Shown here piece by piece: positions 1 through 7,204 of a stretch of 7,760 nt of DNA (within the stretch, counting starts at the first letter, position 1; the number at the start of each line of letters is the position of its first letter). The notes beneath the pieces are model-generated. The model searched no databases and had not been told where the DNA came from. It was given only the letters and a program-made list of their open reading frames with translations. The DNA comes from JBBRLA01 sp038231615 (GTDB taxonomy: Bacteria > Myxococcota_A > Polyangia > Palsa-1104 > JAEUJZ01). The position numbers and the translations under genes are program-made. Location: contig JBBRLA010000415.1 in the NCBI GenBank assembly GCA_038231615.1, positions 1 to 7,760 on the forward strand, in the 5' to 3' direction.

Positions 1-1
1 G

Positions 2-739
2 ATCGAGATCAAGGCCGAGGCGGGTGAGACGGGGGATCAACTGCGAAGATATCGGGAATATGTGGAGGGACAACCCGGTGCGCGCTTGCTCCTGCTCGGC
101 CCCAAAAAACTGAGTGACAACGCGAAGTGGCTGTCGTGGCAGGACATATGGAGCGCCATCGTCCCGAAGGGCACAACCAGCCCCTACTGGCGCGATCTGC
201 GGACATTTTTGCAGGAGAAAAACATGGCCGATGACCACAACGAACCTCTGCGGGCCAGAGAGGTGGCCACGATAGAGCATGCGCGGTCCTTGCTCTTCAA
301 GGTCCGCCGCATCCTCGCGCCCGTGGCCGAGCATGCCAACAAGGAATGGCCCGGTTCCGGCTGGCCGGAGAGCGACGACGAACTGCGGGAGGTCCTCAGC
401 CAGCAGTTCTGGGCGCACAACCAACTGACCATCTACAACAAGAAGCACCACCTGTGCCACGTCAAGATCGGCGTCGGCCCCGACGTGGAGTCTGACGCCT
501 ACGCGGGCATCTGGGTTTCCGCCAACCCGAGCCCGAAGTATGCAGACAAGCTGGCCGCGCTGCGAGCGCAGTGTACGGGTCTTCCGCCCGACTGGAAACC
601 GGGCAAGGGCTGGGAGGTCAGCGGGACGTACCGGTCACTGCTCTCGTTCTCGAATCACACCGAGATCGCCGACTATCTGAAGGCGCGCTTCAATGAGCTG
701 AAGAGCGGTGGCGTTGTTGGGTTGATTCCCATCAAATAA
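2..739 (+). CDS. PD-(D/E)XK nuclease superfamily protein, C-terminal part (5' end outside window)
   Basis: The open frame runs in from the left edge without a stop, so the gene is cut off there and 245 residues are visible. The first visible residues read IEIKAEAG, then QLRRY at residues 13-17. An E-x-K on a hydrophobic strand followed by a Q-L-x-x-Y helix is the typical second half of the PD-(D/E)XK nuclease core; the catalytic proline-aspartate and upstream helices would lie outside the window. An internal GTG at 62 is not a credible start because it would cut off the E-x-K motif. The rest (about residues 60-245) is a mixed, Trp-rich domain that I do not recognise; such long tails are common in the PDDEXK_4-type family. 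Role in defence or repair is inferred from the Septu genes nearby, which are convergent to it. Nuclease superfamily fairly sure; substrate and pathway unknown. Confidence 0.72.
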   Translation: MEIKAEAGETGDQLRRYREYVEGQPGARLLLLGPKKLSDNAKWLSWQDIWSAIVPKGTTSPYWRDLRTFLQEKNMADDHNEPLRAREVATIEHARSLLFKVRRILAPVAEHANKEWPGSGWPESDDELREVLSQQFWAHNQLTIYNKKHHLCHVKIGVGPDVESDAYAGIWVSANPSPKYADKLAALRAQCTGLPPDWKPGKGWEVSGTYRSLLSFSNHTEIADYLKARFNELKSGGVVGLIPIK

Positions 740-740
740 A

Positions 741-1278
741 CTGACGCGAAGCGGTTGCCCGGCGGCGGACGCGCGCTATGTTCCGCTCATCCTGAGGGAG
801 CATGACGAACGGGCGAAGCTGATAGTCGAGACGACTCTGGACGCGCTGGACGAGGTGCGCCGGGAGACGGAGATCCCGTCCACGGACTCGCAGCGCATCG
901 ACTTGTGGTTCCTTGGGCTGCACATGCTGGCGGTGATCCCGCGCTACCTGGCGCTGCTCTCGGACATCTTCTCCGCGGACAGCATCATCGAGGCGTTCAG
1001 CAGGCGGTCAGCCTCCAGCTCTGCCAGGGCTGCTGTCGCGCTTCGGCGACGATCAGCGAGTCCTGCAGCAGTCGCTGAGCCTGGGCGGCCTGGCGCCGCC
1101 CCTCGCTGGCCGCGCTCGACCCGCCCGGCTAGAATGGCGCCATCAGCAGGCCCGCGACAGCCGGCGGCAGGACAGTCTCGACTTCCGGCGGCTAGGAGCC
1201 TATTGGAGTAATACCGCTCTTACTCCTCGGAAGCAGAAATTCGGTGAATCAGACTTCAGGAGCGAATCCCGAACGTAG
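741..1278 (+). pseudogene. Decayed coding remnant, unknown family, probable frameshift near 1000-1030
   Basis: No intact gene fits here. In the frame of position 741 the translation is protein-like from DARYVPLILREHDE (768-809) through IDLWFLGLHMLAVIP to SIIEAFSRR (about 1007). It then degrades into Ser/Ala/Arg-rich sequence typical of a wrong frame. From about 1021 the frame beginning at 1030 becomes the more protein-like one (LLSRFGDDQRVLQQSLSLGG), continuing to a TAG at 1276. The simplest reading is one gene with lost start and a frameshift, or two fused remnants. No ATG or ribosome binding site leads the first part; the first in-frame start-like codon is a GTG at 855, inside the conserved-looking segment. 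I do not recognise the family. A real short gene starting at GTG 855 is the alternative, but its C-terminal half has poor composition. Confidence 0.4.
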
Positions 1279-1337
1279 TCGGGAGTGCCGGTAATAGCTC
1301 CAGAGAGGCGACTCGGCCGATTACTCCAACATGCTCC
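1195..1337. repeat. 143-bp segment bounded by 18-bp imperfect inverted repeats, with nested inner palindromes
   Basis: The left arm, 1195-1212, is GGAGCCTATTGGAGTAAT. The reverse complement of 1320-1337 is GGAGCATGTTGGAGTAAT, matching at 16 of 18 positions with the inner ten (TTGGAGTAAT / ATTACTCCAA) perfect. Inside lie a nested GGAGC (1259-1263) / GCTCC (1297-1301) pair and a perfect 6-bp hairpin TCCCGA-ACGTAG-TCGGGA (1267-1284). The local base composition is less GC-rich than that of the flanks. It begins inside the decayed coding stretch and ends 40 bp past the stop codon of ptuB. It could be a MITE-like remnant, a structured RNA, or an attachment/recombination site; no target-site duplication is obvious. 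The inverted repeat is directly visible, its nature is not. Confidence 0.55.
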
Positions 1338-1377
1338 GCTAGGGGATGCAGCCAGGGTAGGCTCGGCTTGATGGCAA

Positions 1378-2193
1378 TCACTTCCAGTCGAGCGCTTCGG
1401 GGGCCGTGGAGAATAGGGTGCCCAACTCCGGAAGGAGCATGTGCTGACGTTGCATCTCTCGCCAGACAGTGGGATGAGCGAGCCGCAAAAGGGCCTGCCG
1501 CATGGGCCTCAGTCGAGCTGGCGAGGCACCCTGATTTCGGCGCTGGATATACTCGGACAGGCGGGCGCGATAGTGTCCGTAGGCGTCCCTTCTTTGCTTG
1601 ACGAGCGGGTCGCTGTTGAGCGGCAACACCCTACGCGTGTACTCTGCGCGCTCTCTGTCCAGCGGTGAGAGGTCCGGTGCCGGCACCAGCCGGAATGTGT
1701 TGTGCAAATCCAGCCGCAAGAACGCCATCGGATCTTCATGGCGAGGATCGATGAACACCGGCGCACCCGATGGCGGCGGAGTAACCGGGGCCCCACGCGG
1801 CCGGCCCACCCGCATCGGGCGTGACGCCCCCTGTGCTTGAACGAAGACGGCGAAGTCGTTTTTTTTCACCCGATTGCAGGCTCCGCAGGCGTACAGAAAG
1901 TTCAGCCAACTGAAGACATGCTCCGGGTAAAGACTCTTTGGCCAGATGTGTTCGATCTCATGCGCCAGCGAATCCTCGCAGTACATGCAGCGCCGCCCGC
2001 CGCAGCACATCTGAGTCAGCAGCGCCTTGATTTCATGGAAAGTGCTGTTGCTCCTGGTGTTCCGTTGCGGCCATTCCCTCTCGGCCCGGACGACCCTTTC
2101 CTGGTAGCCTGGCTCGCCATCGACCTGTTGCTGCCACTCATCCAGTCGCCGGAGCACTTCTTCGTCGGGGTCGATCCGCGGCATCAAGATCAT
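1378..2193 (-). CDS. ptuB: PtuB-like HNH endonuclease (Septu anti-phage system)
   Basis: The 271-residue protein carries a zinc-knuckle HNH core: CMYC (Cys69, Cys72), then IEHIWPK (Glu81, His82), a central Asn98 in SWLNFL, and CGACN (Cys103, Cys106) followed by KKND. This layout matches the HNH proteins of the TIGR02646/PtuB type, where the His and Asn belong to the metal-binding nuclease fold. Residues 1-65 are charged and helical; 150-271 is an Arg-rich helical tail. Its ATG overlaps the TGA of ptuA as ATGA, and there is no clear ribosome binding site, so translational coupling is likely; an ATG at 2184 is an alternative. In Septu, PtuB is the nuclease that acts in complex with the PtuA ATPase against phage. 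Its partner being directly upstream makes the assignment strong. An A8 run (1859-1866 on the other strand) encodes KK just after the last cysteine pair. Confidence 0.86.
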   Translation of the reverse strand: MILMPRIDPDEEVLRRLDEWQQQVDGEPGYQERVVRAEREWPQRNTRSNSTFHEIKALLTQMCCGGRRCMYCEDSLAHEIEHIWPKSLYPEHVFSWLNFLYACGACNRVKKNDFAVFVQAQGASRPMRVGRPRGAPVTPPPSGAPVFIDPRHEDPMAFLRLDLHNTFRLVPAPDLSPLDRERAEYTRRVLPLNSDPLVKQRRDAYGHYRARLSEYIQRRNQGASPARLRPMRQALLRLAHPTVWREMQRQHMLLPELGTLFSTAPEALDWK

Positions 2194-3473
2194 GGCTTTT
2201 TCGGATCCATGCCCGGCAACGCCGCCCGCAACTCCTCCTGGCGCCGCTGCTCATCTTTCGTCAAACCTGCCTCGGTGAGCTCTTTCTGGTTGAGTTGGGC
2301 CAGCTCATCAATGCGCTCCATGGCTGCTTCGGACCGGGTCACGCCTTCGCCAAACGCATGGGTGCCGTAAGCATCGAGGACATCGCCATAGATCAGCCGG
2401 TCCCGTTGGGCCCCTTCGAGCATCTGCCCCTGTTCATCGCTGCCAGGAGCGGGCAACCGAAAGAGGGTCCCTCCCTCTGCCGCCTGGCAGATGATCGGGC
2501 TGTGCGTGGTGACCAGGAACTGGACCTGCGGAAAGCATCGTTTAAACCACTGTCCGATGCGATGCTGCCAGGTCGGGTGAAGATGGGCGTCCACCTCGTC
2601 GATCATGACCACGCCAGGAACTTTGACGGAGCGTCCGCCTTCACCAAAGATCTTCGCCGGACCAAACACCGCGGCCATCTGTCGGAGAAGTTCAAAGGTC
2701 ATGCTAAGCATCGCACGGAATCCGTCCGACAGGTCCGTGATCGGCACCTCCTTGCCTTGCCCATCGCGGAAGATCACTTCAGACGACTTGATCTGGGCGA
2801 GTTGCATTTGATGCGGCAGAAATTCGGTCTCGTTGACCAGGCTTTTCAGGTTCGCCAGAAACGTGTCTATCTTTGGATCCGGTTCCTCTAGTTGGCGAAC
2901 ATGAAGATCCTTCAGCCACTTCAGTCCCTCGGTCAGCGCTGCACCTTCGCTGAAGGCGGACAGGTGACGGGCTAGCCTGGGATTGGCGTAGAAAAGAATC
3001 GCCAGGTCGGTCTCGCCACCGCGGAATCGGCGAAAGGGGCCGTAGGCCGCAGAGAACCAACCCTGGTGTCCGCTCCAGACATGGCGATACGCGCCAGCAT
3101 CCTTCTTCTGGTCATTAATGAGATGAACCTTGTCTTCGCCGTTGCGCTTCAGCCATAGATCGGCTGGGAGATCGCCCTGCGACTGCCTTCCCGTGCCTGC
3201 CCACCAGTCGTAATGCTTGTCGCCGCGGACAGTGACCCTGATATGTGCCTCTTTTTCACCCTGCCGCAGCCACTGGTTCCAGTCCTGACGCAGCGCAGGC
3301 GCCTCATCCGGGCCAACCAGGACCAGGGCCAGCGACTGTACAAAGGAAGACTTGCCCGCTCCATTTTCTCCGAGGATCACGTGCCAGCCAGGACCTTTGT
3401 GCCTGGGTGGAAGCTGCCACTTCAGCCGGCTGATCGAGCGGATGTTCTCGATCTCTAGTGAGGAGACATACAT
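2190..3473 (-). CDS. ptuA: PtuA-like ABC/SMC-type ATPase (Septu anti-phage system)
   Basis: This 427-residue cytoplasmic ATPase has all the hallmarks of the OLD/RecF/SMC-like family. From the chosen start they are: SLEIENIRSI at the N-terminus, Walker A GENGAGKS (35-42), signature LSDGFR (248-253), Walker B VVMIDE with Asp292 and Glu293 followed by DAHLHP, and the switch histidine in TTHSP (His324). Residues about 380-420 are charged and probably coiled-coil. Length and order fit PtuA, which assembles with PtuB; ATP is thought to restrain the complex until infection. I chose ATG 3473 because family members start just before the strand leading to NIRSI. A TTG at 3506 in the same frame would add 11 residues and overlap the DUF4403 stop by 8 bp. 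Neither start has a good ribosome binding site. Could alternatively be a retron-linked PtuA, but no reverse transcriptase is present in the window. Confidence 0.87.
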   Translation of the reverse strand: MYVSSLEIENIRSISRLKWQLPPRHKGPGWHVILGENGAGKSSFVQSLALVLVGPDEAPALRQDWNQWLRQGEKEAHIRVTVRGDKHYDWWAGTGRQSQGDLPADLWLKRNGEDKVHLINDQKKDAGAYRHVWSGHQGWFSAAYGPFRRFRGGETDLAILFYANPRLARHLSAFSEGAALTEGLKWLKDLHVRQLEEPDPKIDTFLANLKSLVNETEFLPHQMQLAQIKSSEVIFRDGQGKEVPITDLSDGFRAMLSMTFELLRQMAAVFGPAKIFGEGGRSVKVPGVVMIDEVDAHLHPTWQHRIGQWFKRCFPQVQFLVTTHSPIICQAAEGGTLFRLPAPGSDEQGQMLEGAQRDRLIYGDVLDAYGTHAFGEGVTRSEAAMERIDELAQLNQKELTEAGLTKDEQRRQEELRAALPGMDPKKP

Positions 3474-3498
3474 GAGCCGCAGAATACCAGTACCTGGC

Positions 3499-4899
3499 TC
3501 AGTCAACCAGCTTGAAGGGGCAGGGGAGGTACGCCGCCGCCTGCGCCGTCACCTTGACGTAGAGCCGCATGTAGCTGTCGTGCGCATAGATTCCCGAAAC
3601 TTCGATCTTGCCTACGTCCGCCCGCAAACAGGCCCGCGGCACCGCAGGGCCGGCGGGGTTGCCGGGCCGTGCCGGTTGCGCGAAGGTCAGCTCGCTCGAA
3701 AGCCGCGCCCGCACCGCGCGCAGCCTGCTGCCGATGTCCACCCGCAGCGCCTGCCGCACCTGCCGCCGCATCCCCTCGCCGTCCAGCCGGGTCTTCAGCG
3801 CCAGCAGGGCATCCTTGGTCTCCACCGTGGGCTGTAGGTCGGGGACCTCCAGCTCGTTGTCGCGCACCTGCGGATGCCCATTCATGTACAAATCCCCCTC
3901 CAGGTGCACCCGGAACCCCTTCTTCACAAAACCCGAAAGGTGCAGCTTGACCACGATCTCGCCCCCCGAGGCGTAGACCTCCGGCTTCTCCAGGTACAGT
4001 TCCGGGAACTCCGGCGAGAAGTAGAGCTTCCCGTTGGTGAACGCCTGCACCATCGCCTTGCGCATCTCGTCATAAGTCGCCGCCACCGGCACCACCACCT
4101 CGAAGGGCCCCGAAGGGATCGACGCCACGTTGTGCAACGGCGGCAGCGCCTTGTCGGTCAGCGGCGCCCCCCCGTTCGGCGTGCACGGCAGCGTCACCGA
4201 TGGGGCCAGCACCACCGCCAGGTCCTTCTCCACCCCGCCGGCCAGCACTGTCGGCCCGGCTTCGAAGGTCTGGATGCCCAGGTCAACGCAGGCATTGGCG
4301 TCCCCGATGTGGATCGGCAGCGGCCGGGCCAGCGTCGCGTAGGCCGGCGCCAGCAGCGGCCGAAGGTCGATGCGCAGGTCCTTCAGTTGCTTCTCCACCG
4401 CCCCGCGGATCGTCTGCAACACCCCGCCGCTCCATTCCGCCGCCTTCATCAGCCGGTCCTCGGTGGTGATGGTGACCACCGGCGCCTGCAACTGGGCGGT
4501 GTAGTCCGCCGAGAGCACGGGCTGCGCCTCCGCGGTGATCGTCAGCGGGAAGTGCATCGTCGTCGCCGGCAGATCGGCCTGACCGGTGACCTGGCAGCGC
4601 GCGCCGATCTTTCCGGTGGCACTGTCGAAGCTCAGTTCGAAGGGCGTACGCCTCCAGAAGTAGGTCCGCTGGCCCAGGAACGAGAACGTCCCCTTGTCGG
4701 TCAGCGGGACCGCCGCCTCCACGAGCTGCGAGAGCCCGGCCCGGGACAGCGTCACGTGCATCACCACCCGGGACTGGGGTGGGTCCGCTATCGGCGGGCC
4801 CGGGACCTGCGAGGGGCGCGGCGGATACAGTGCCTCGCTGCAACCCAGCGGGCCCGTCAGGCAGAACAGAAAAAAGGAAAGGGCGACACGCGGCTTCAT
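3499..4899 (-). CDS. DUF4403 family exported protein, possible lipoprotein
   Basis: The 466-residue product starts MKPRVALSFF, a short basic leader and hydrophobic core ending at GPLGC with Cys20. This looks like a lipoprotein signal, but the -3 position is Pro rather than Leu, so the lipobox is weak; a plain signal peptide is possible. The body is beta-rich. The segment EGDLYMNGHPQVRDNELEV (334-352), then DLQPTVETKDALLAL and a basic amphipathic helix with RQVRQALRVDIGSRL, is the characteristic end of DUF4403 proteins. These are envelope proteins of unknown function, likely related to lipid-binding tubular folds (that relation is inference). ATG 4899 was chosen because it places the signal peptide at the N-terminus; upstream in-frame starts add non-signal sequence. 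The stop lies 25 bp before ptuA, so they may be co-transcribed. The start is back-to-back with the + strand NTPase gene. Confidence 0.82.
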   Translation of the reverse strand: MKPRVALSFFLFCLTGPLGCSEALYPPRPSQVPGPPIADPPQSRVVMHVTLSRAGLSQLVEAAVPLTDKGTFSFLGQRTYFWRRTPFELSFDSATGKIGARCQVTGQADLPATTMHFPLTITAEAQPVLSADYTAQLQAPVVTITTEDRLMKAAEWSGGVLQTIRGAVEKQLKDLRIDLRPLLAPAYATLARPLPIHIGDANACVDLGIQTFEAGPTVLAGGVEKDLAVVLAPSVTLPCTPNGGAPLTDKALPPLHNVASIPSGPFEVVVPVAATYDEMRKAMVQAFTNGKLYFSPEFPELYLEKPEVYASGGEIVVKLHLSGFVKKGFRVHLEGDLYMNGHPQVRDNELEVPDLQPTVETKDALLALKTRLDGEGMRRQVRQALRVDIGSRLRAVRARLSSELTFAQPARPGNPAGPAVPRACLRADVGKIEVSGIYAHDSYMRLYVKVTAQAAAYLPCPFKLVD

Positions 4900-4927
4900 G
4901 GGCCATGATGGTAGCATTGTTGCCATG
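4897..4927. promoter_or_regulatory. Divergent start region between the DUF4403 and NTPase genes
   Basis: The ATG of the DUF4403 gene reads leftward from 4899. The NTPase can start at ATG 4925 or at ATG 4898. In the latter case both starts share the tetranucleotide CATG at 4897-4900. CATGG-G-CCATG (4897-4907) is a 5+1+5 palindrome sitting exactly on the starts. With at most 25 nt between the genes, each promoter must lie inside the opposite coding region. No convincing -35/-10 pair was found, and neither start has a good Shine-Dalgarno sequence. Shared regulation is inferred from geometry only. Confidence 0.35.
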
Positions 4928-7204
4928 CGTGCGTATGTGCCGCGTCCTTTCGTCGACGAAGCCATCCTCCAGCGGTTCGGCGAGGGCAGCGGCGTCTTCA
5001 CCCTGGAGGGCCCGGCCGGTGCGGGCAAGTCCACGTCCCTGCTCCACGGCCTGGGCGCCGAGGCCGAACGCCGCGGCCCGGGTGGGCGGGGCTACGTCCG
5101 CCTGGTGCAGCTCTGGGGAGACGAGCCGCCCTCCCTCTTTGCCCGCCGCCTGGTGCGCGAGGCCACCCACCTGCACCTCTCCAGTTACCCTCAGCCGGAG
5201 AAGCTCCGCGTCCTCATCGAGGCCATGGGCGCCGCGGTGCCCGGTCTCCTGCCGGCGGGGAAACTCCTGGCGGCGCTGGTCCCCGACGATCTTCGCCCGT
5301 TGCCCCAGGTGGCCCTTTCGGCCCTCTCCGAGATTGGCGACAAGGCAGTGGCCCACGGCGGCCCCCTGGTCCTGGGCATCGATCTTCTGGGCGGCGCGGT
5401 GGCGGATCCGACGCGGGACTTCCTGACCCGCGTGGCCGATGGGCTGCCCCCCACGGTGGTGATGGCGGTGGCGCAGCCGGTCGGGCAGACCCCTTTGGTC
5501 CGCGTCCCGCACGATCGACGCATCCTCCTGGGCCCCTTCACCCTCGAAGAGGCCGCCGCCTACCTGAGCGACGTGCTGGGTCCCCTGGATGATGACGGGG
5601 AATCGCTGCGCCTTCTGGCATCGGGGCAGGTCAGCTTGCTTCCCGGCGACCTTTTGCAACTGACCAACCTGTATCCCTGGCTCAAGGCGGACCCGCGGCG
5701 GGGTCTTTCGGGGGTGGCATCGCAGCTCTTTGTCGGGGTGGCTGCGCGCTATCAGCACCTGTACGAGACCCGCGCCGAGCGGGGCGGGGCCGAGGCGCGG
5801 GCCGCGGAGTTGTGTGCCTGGGTCGCGGTGAGCGCCCGCCCGGAACAGCCGCGCACCGCCGAGGCGGCCCTGCACCGCCAGGGCATGGTCCCCTCGCCAT
5901 CGCCATCTTTTGGTGGGGCCCTGCGCGAGCTGGACCAGCCCACCGAACTATGGCGCCTGCGCCGCTCCGAACTGGTCCAGGCCCTTTGCGTCACTGCGCC
6001 GTCGATTCCTTCCACCGGCCCGCCAAACGGCCAGCCAAACGACCTGATCATCGGCCCTCTGCTCGACCCAGGCGAGTCCGATCCAGAGGACGTCGCCGAT
6101 ACTGGCTGGCCCCTTTTGCCGCGCCACGGGCAGGCCCGCCAGGCGGTGCTGGCCGCGCTCTCCCGACATGGCGTGCTCCCGCTTTACCGCAAGCGCTGGC
6201 TGGAGGAACTGCTCCACGCCCTGCGCACCCTCCCCGGCAGCGAGGGCCTCCTGTGCGGTGTCCGCGCCTTCTCCGTGCTGCTGGAGCAGGCCGCCCCCAT
6301 GGACCCCACCGCCCTGGGTCAGGCCGTGACGCTTCTGGGCGAAATGGAACTCCATCTGTGGCGGGCCGGCTGGCACCGCACCTTCGCCGATCTCCACGAC
6401 ACCCTGGCCCCCCGCCTTGCCGCTGCCGGGACCGGCATCCGCGACGTGGCCCCGGCGCTCTTTTTCCGCCGTGCCCGCTCTCGTGTCCAGGCCGTCGACT
6501 GGTCGGCGGACGGCGGGCTTTCCCTGGCCGCTACCCGCGAAGAGCTGCCCCTGGCCATCGAGGACTTCACGGCCCTGATTGGCCTGTCCGATCTTGCCGT
6601 GATGCAGGCCCGTCTGGGCCTGGGGCTCCCCGTGGTCAGCGATGAGATCACCCGCTGGTCCTCCCACCTGCCCATCAAGGCCCGGCAGGCCCGGGGATAC
6701 GCCAGGGTGCTCTGGCTGCTTCAGCCCGACGGGCATCCGCGGGAGTGGATCGAGACCACCAGAAAGGCGGCGCTTGACGACATCCTTCTGTCCCTGTCCC
6801 ACTTCGCCGGATCCGAAGAAAAGGAAAACCTGGCCCAGACCCTGACCATCCTCGCCGACTGGTACAGCGCCGGCAGCGAAGGCGACGACGATCTGGCGCT
6901 CGCCCATTATCAGCGCGCGGTGGCCGTCTCGCGAAAGACCGACCCCGTGCCTGGCTTCTCCCTCGGGGTGATCTACCGCTCCCTGGGCCACCACCACCAT
7001 CGCCGTGGCCGTCCGCAACATGCCGCCTCCGCCTTCGACGCAGCGCGAAGATGGCTCCTGCGCAGCCCCGAATCGCGCATGGGCACTCTCCTTTCGGGTC
7101 TGCTGCTGCACGGCTCGCCAGCTGGCGTCGAGGCAAGAACGCCACACGAGTGTGTAGACTTTTGCCACACGAGAGGCAGCATATCCGATGAGGTTGCTAT
7201 ATAA
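4925..7204 (+). CDS. STAND-like P-loop NTPase with TPR-like C-terminal repeats; 3' end possibly truncated
   Basis: Counting from ATG 4925 the protein has 759 residues. YVPRPFVDEAIL precedes Walker A GPAGAGKST (29-37). A hydrophobic strand ending in an aspartate, LVLGID (148-153), fits Walker B. PTVVMAVAQP (176-185) fits a sensor-like strand. A winged-helix-like region follows (about 200-350). The C-terminus has TPR-like helix pairs: LALAHYQRAVAVSRK (657-671) and GVIYRSLGH to AASAFDAARRWLL (681-712). This order (nucleotide switch, then helical sensor repeats) is that of STAND/NACHT-type signalling ATPases. No effector domain precedes the P-loop, so any effector would be separate. The last 28 residues, from SPAGVEARTP on, abandon the Ala/Leu-rich style and the DNA loses GC, suggesting a lost 3' end. 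An ATG at 4898 would add 9 residues. Start uncertain; NTPase class fairly sure; function in regulation or defence is inference. Confidence 0.7.
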   Translation: MRAYVPRPFVDEAILQRFGEGSGVFTLEGPAGAGKSTSLLHGLGAEAERRGPGGRGYVRLVQLWGDEPPSLFARRLVREATHLHLSSYPQPEKLRVLIEAMGAAVPGLLPAGKLLAALVPDDLRPLPQVALSALSEIGDKAVAHGGPLVLGIDLLGGAVADPTRDFLTRVADGLPPTVVMAVAQPVGQTPLVRVPHDRRILLGPFTLEEAAAYLSDVLGPLDDDGESLRLLASGQVSLLPGDLLQLTNLYPWLKADPRRGLSGVASQLFVGVAARYQHLYETRAERGGAEARAAELCAWVAVSARPEQPRTAEAALHRQGMVPSPSPSFGGALRELDQPTELWRLRRSELVQALCVTAPSIPSTGPPNGQPNDLIIGPLLDPGESDPEDVADTGWPLLPRHGQARQAVLAALSRHGVLPLYRKRWLEELLHALRTLPGSEGLLCGVRAFSVLLEQAAPMDPTALGQAVTLLGEMELHLWRAGWHRTFADLHDTLAPRLAAAGTGIRDVAPALFFRRARSRVQAVDWSADGGLSLAATREELPLAIEDFTALIGLSDLAVMQARLGLGLPVVSDEITRWSSHLPIKARQARGYARVLWLLQPDGHPREWIETTRKAALDDILLSLSHFAGSEEKENLAQTLTILADWYSAGSEGDDDLALAHYQRAVAVSRKTDPVPGFSLGVIYRSLGHHHHRRGRPQHAASAFDAARRWLLRSPESRMGTLLSGLLLHGSPAGVEARTPHECVDFCHTRGSISDEVAI
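7141..7173. promoter_or_regulatory. Operator-like repeats GCCACACGAG x2 upstream of the LEA-like gene
   Basis: The 10-mer GCCACACGAG occurs at 7141-7150 and 7164-7173, 23 bp apart. The first copy is part of a palindrome CACAC-GA-GTGTG (7143-7154). If transcription starts near 7212, the two sites centre at about -63 and -41, a spacing seen with activators. They also lie in the last codons of the NTPase frame. Repeats are seen directly; binding is inferred. Confidence 0.4.

Noticed and set aside
1195..1337. Integron attC site
   Set aside because: The ends read TTGGAG...CTCCAA, not the RYYYAAC...GTTRRRY order of attC, and no integrase or cassette array is visible.
1195..3473. Retron with PtuAB effector
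   Set aside because: No reverse transcriptase or YxDD motif was found on either strand in the window. The inverted-repeat element alone is not enough; sequence beyond the window could change this.
3874..4908. Long + strand open frame across the DUF4403 gene
   Set aside because: The translation is Arg/His-rich without domain motifs, while the - strand frame has a signal peptide and family motifs.
4283..5875. Long - strand open frame across the 5' half of the NTPase gene
   Set aside because: It overlaps both real genes, is Gly/Arg-rich, and lacks recognisable motifs; the + strand carries Walker A and B. Long shadows are expected at this GC content.
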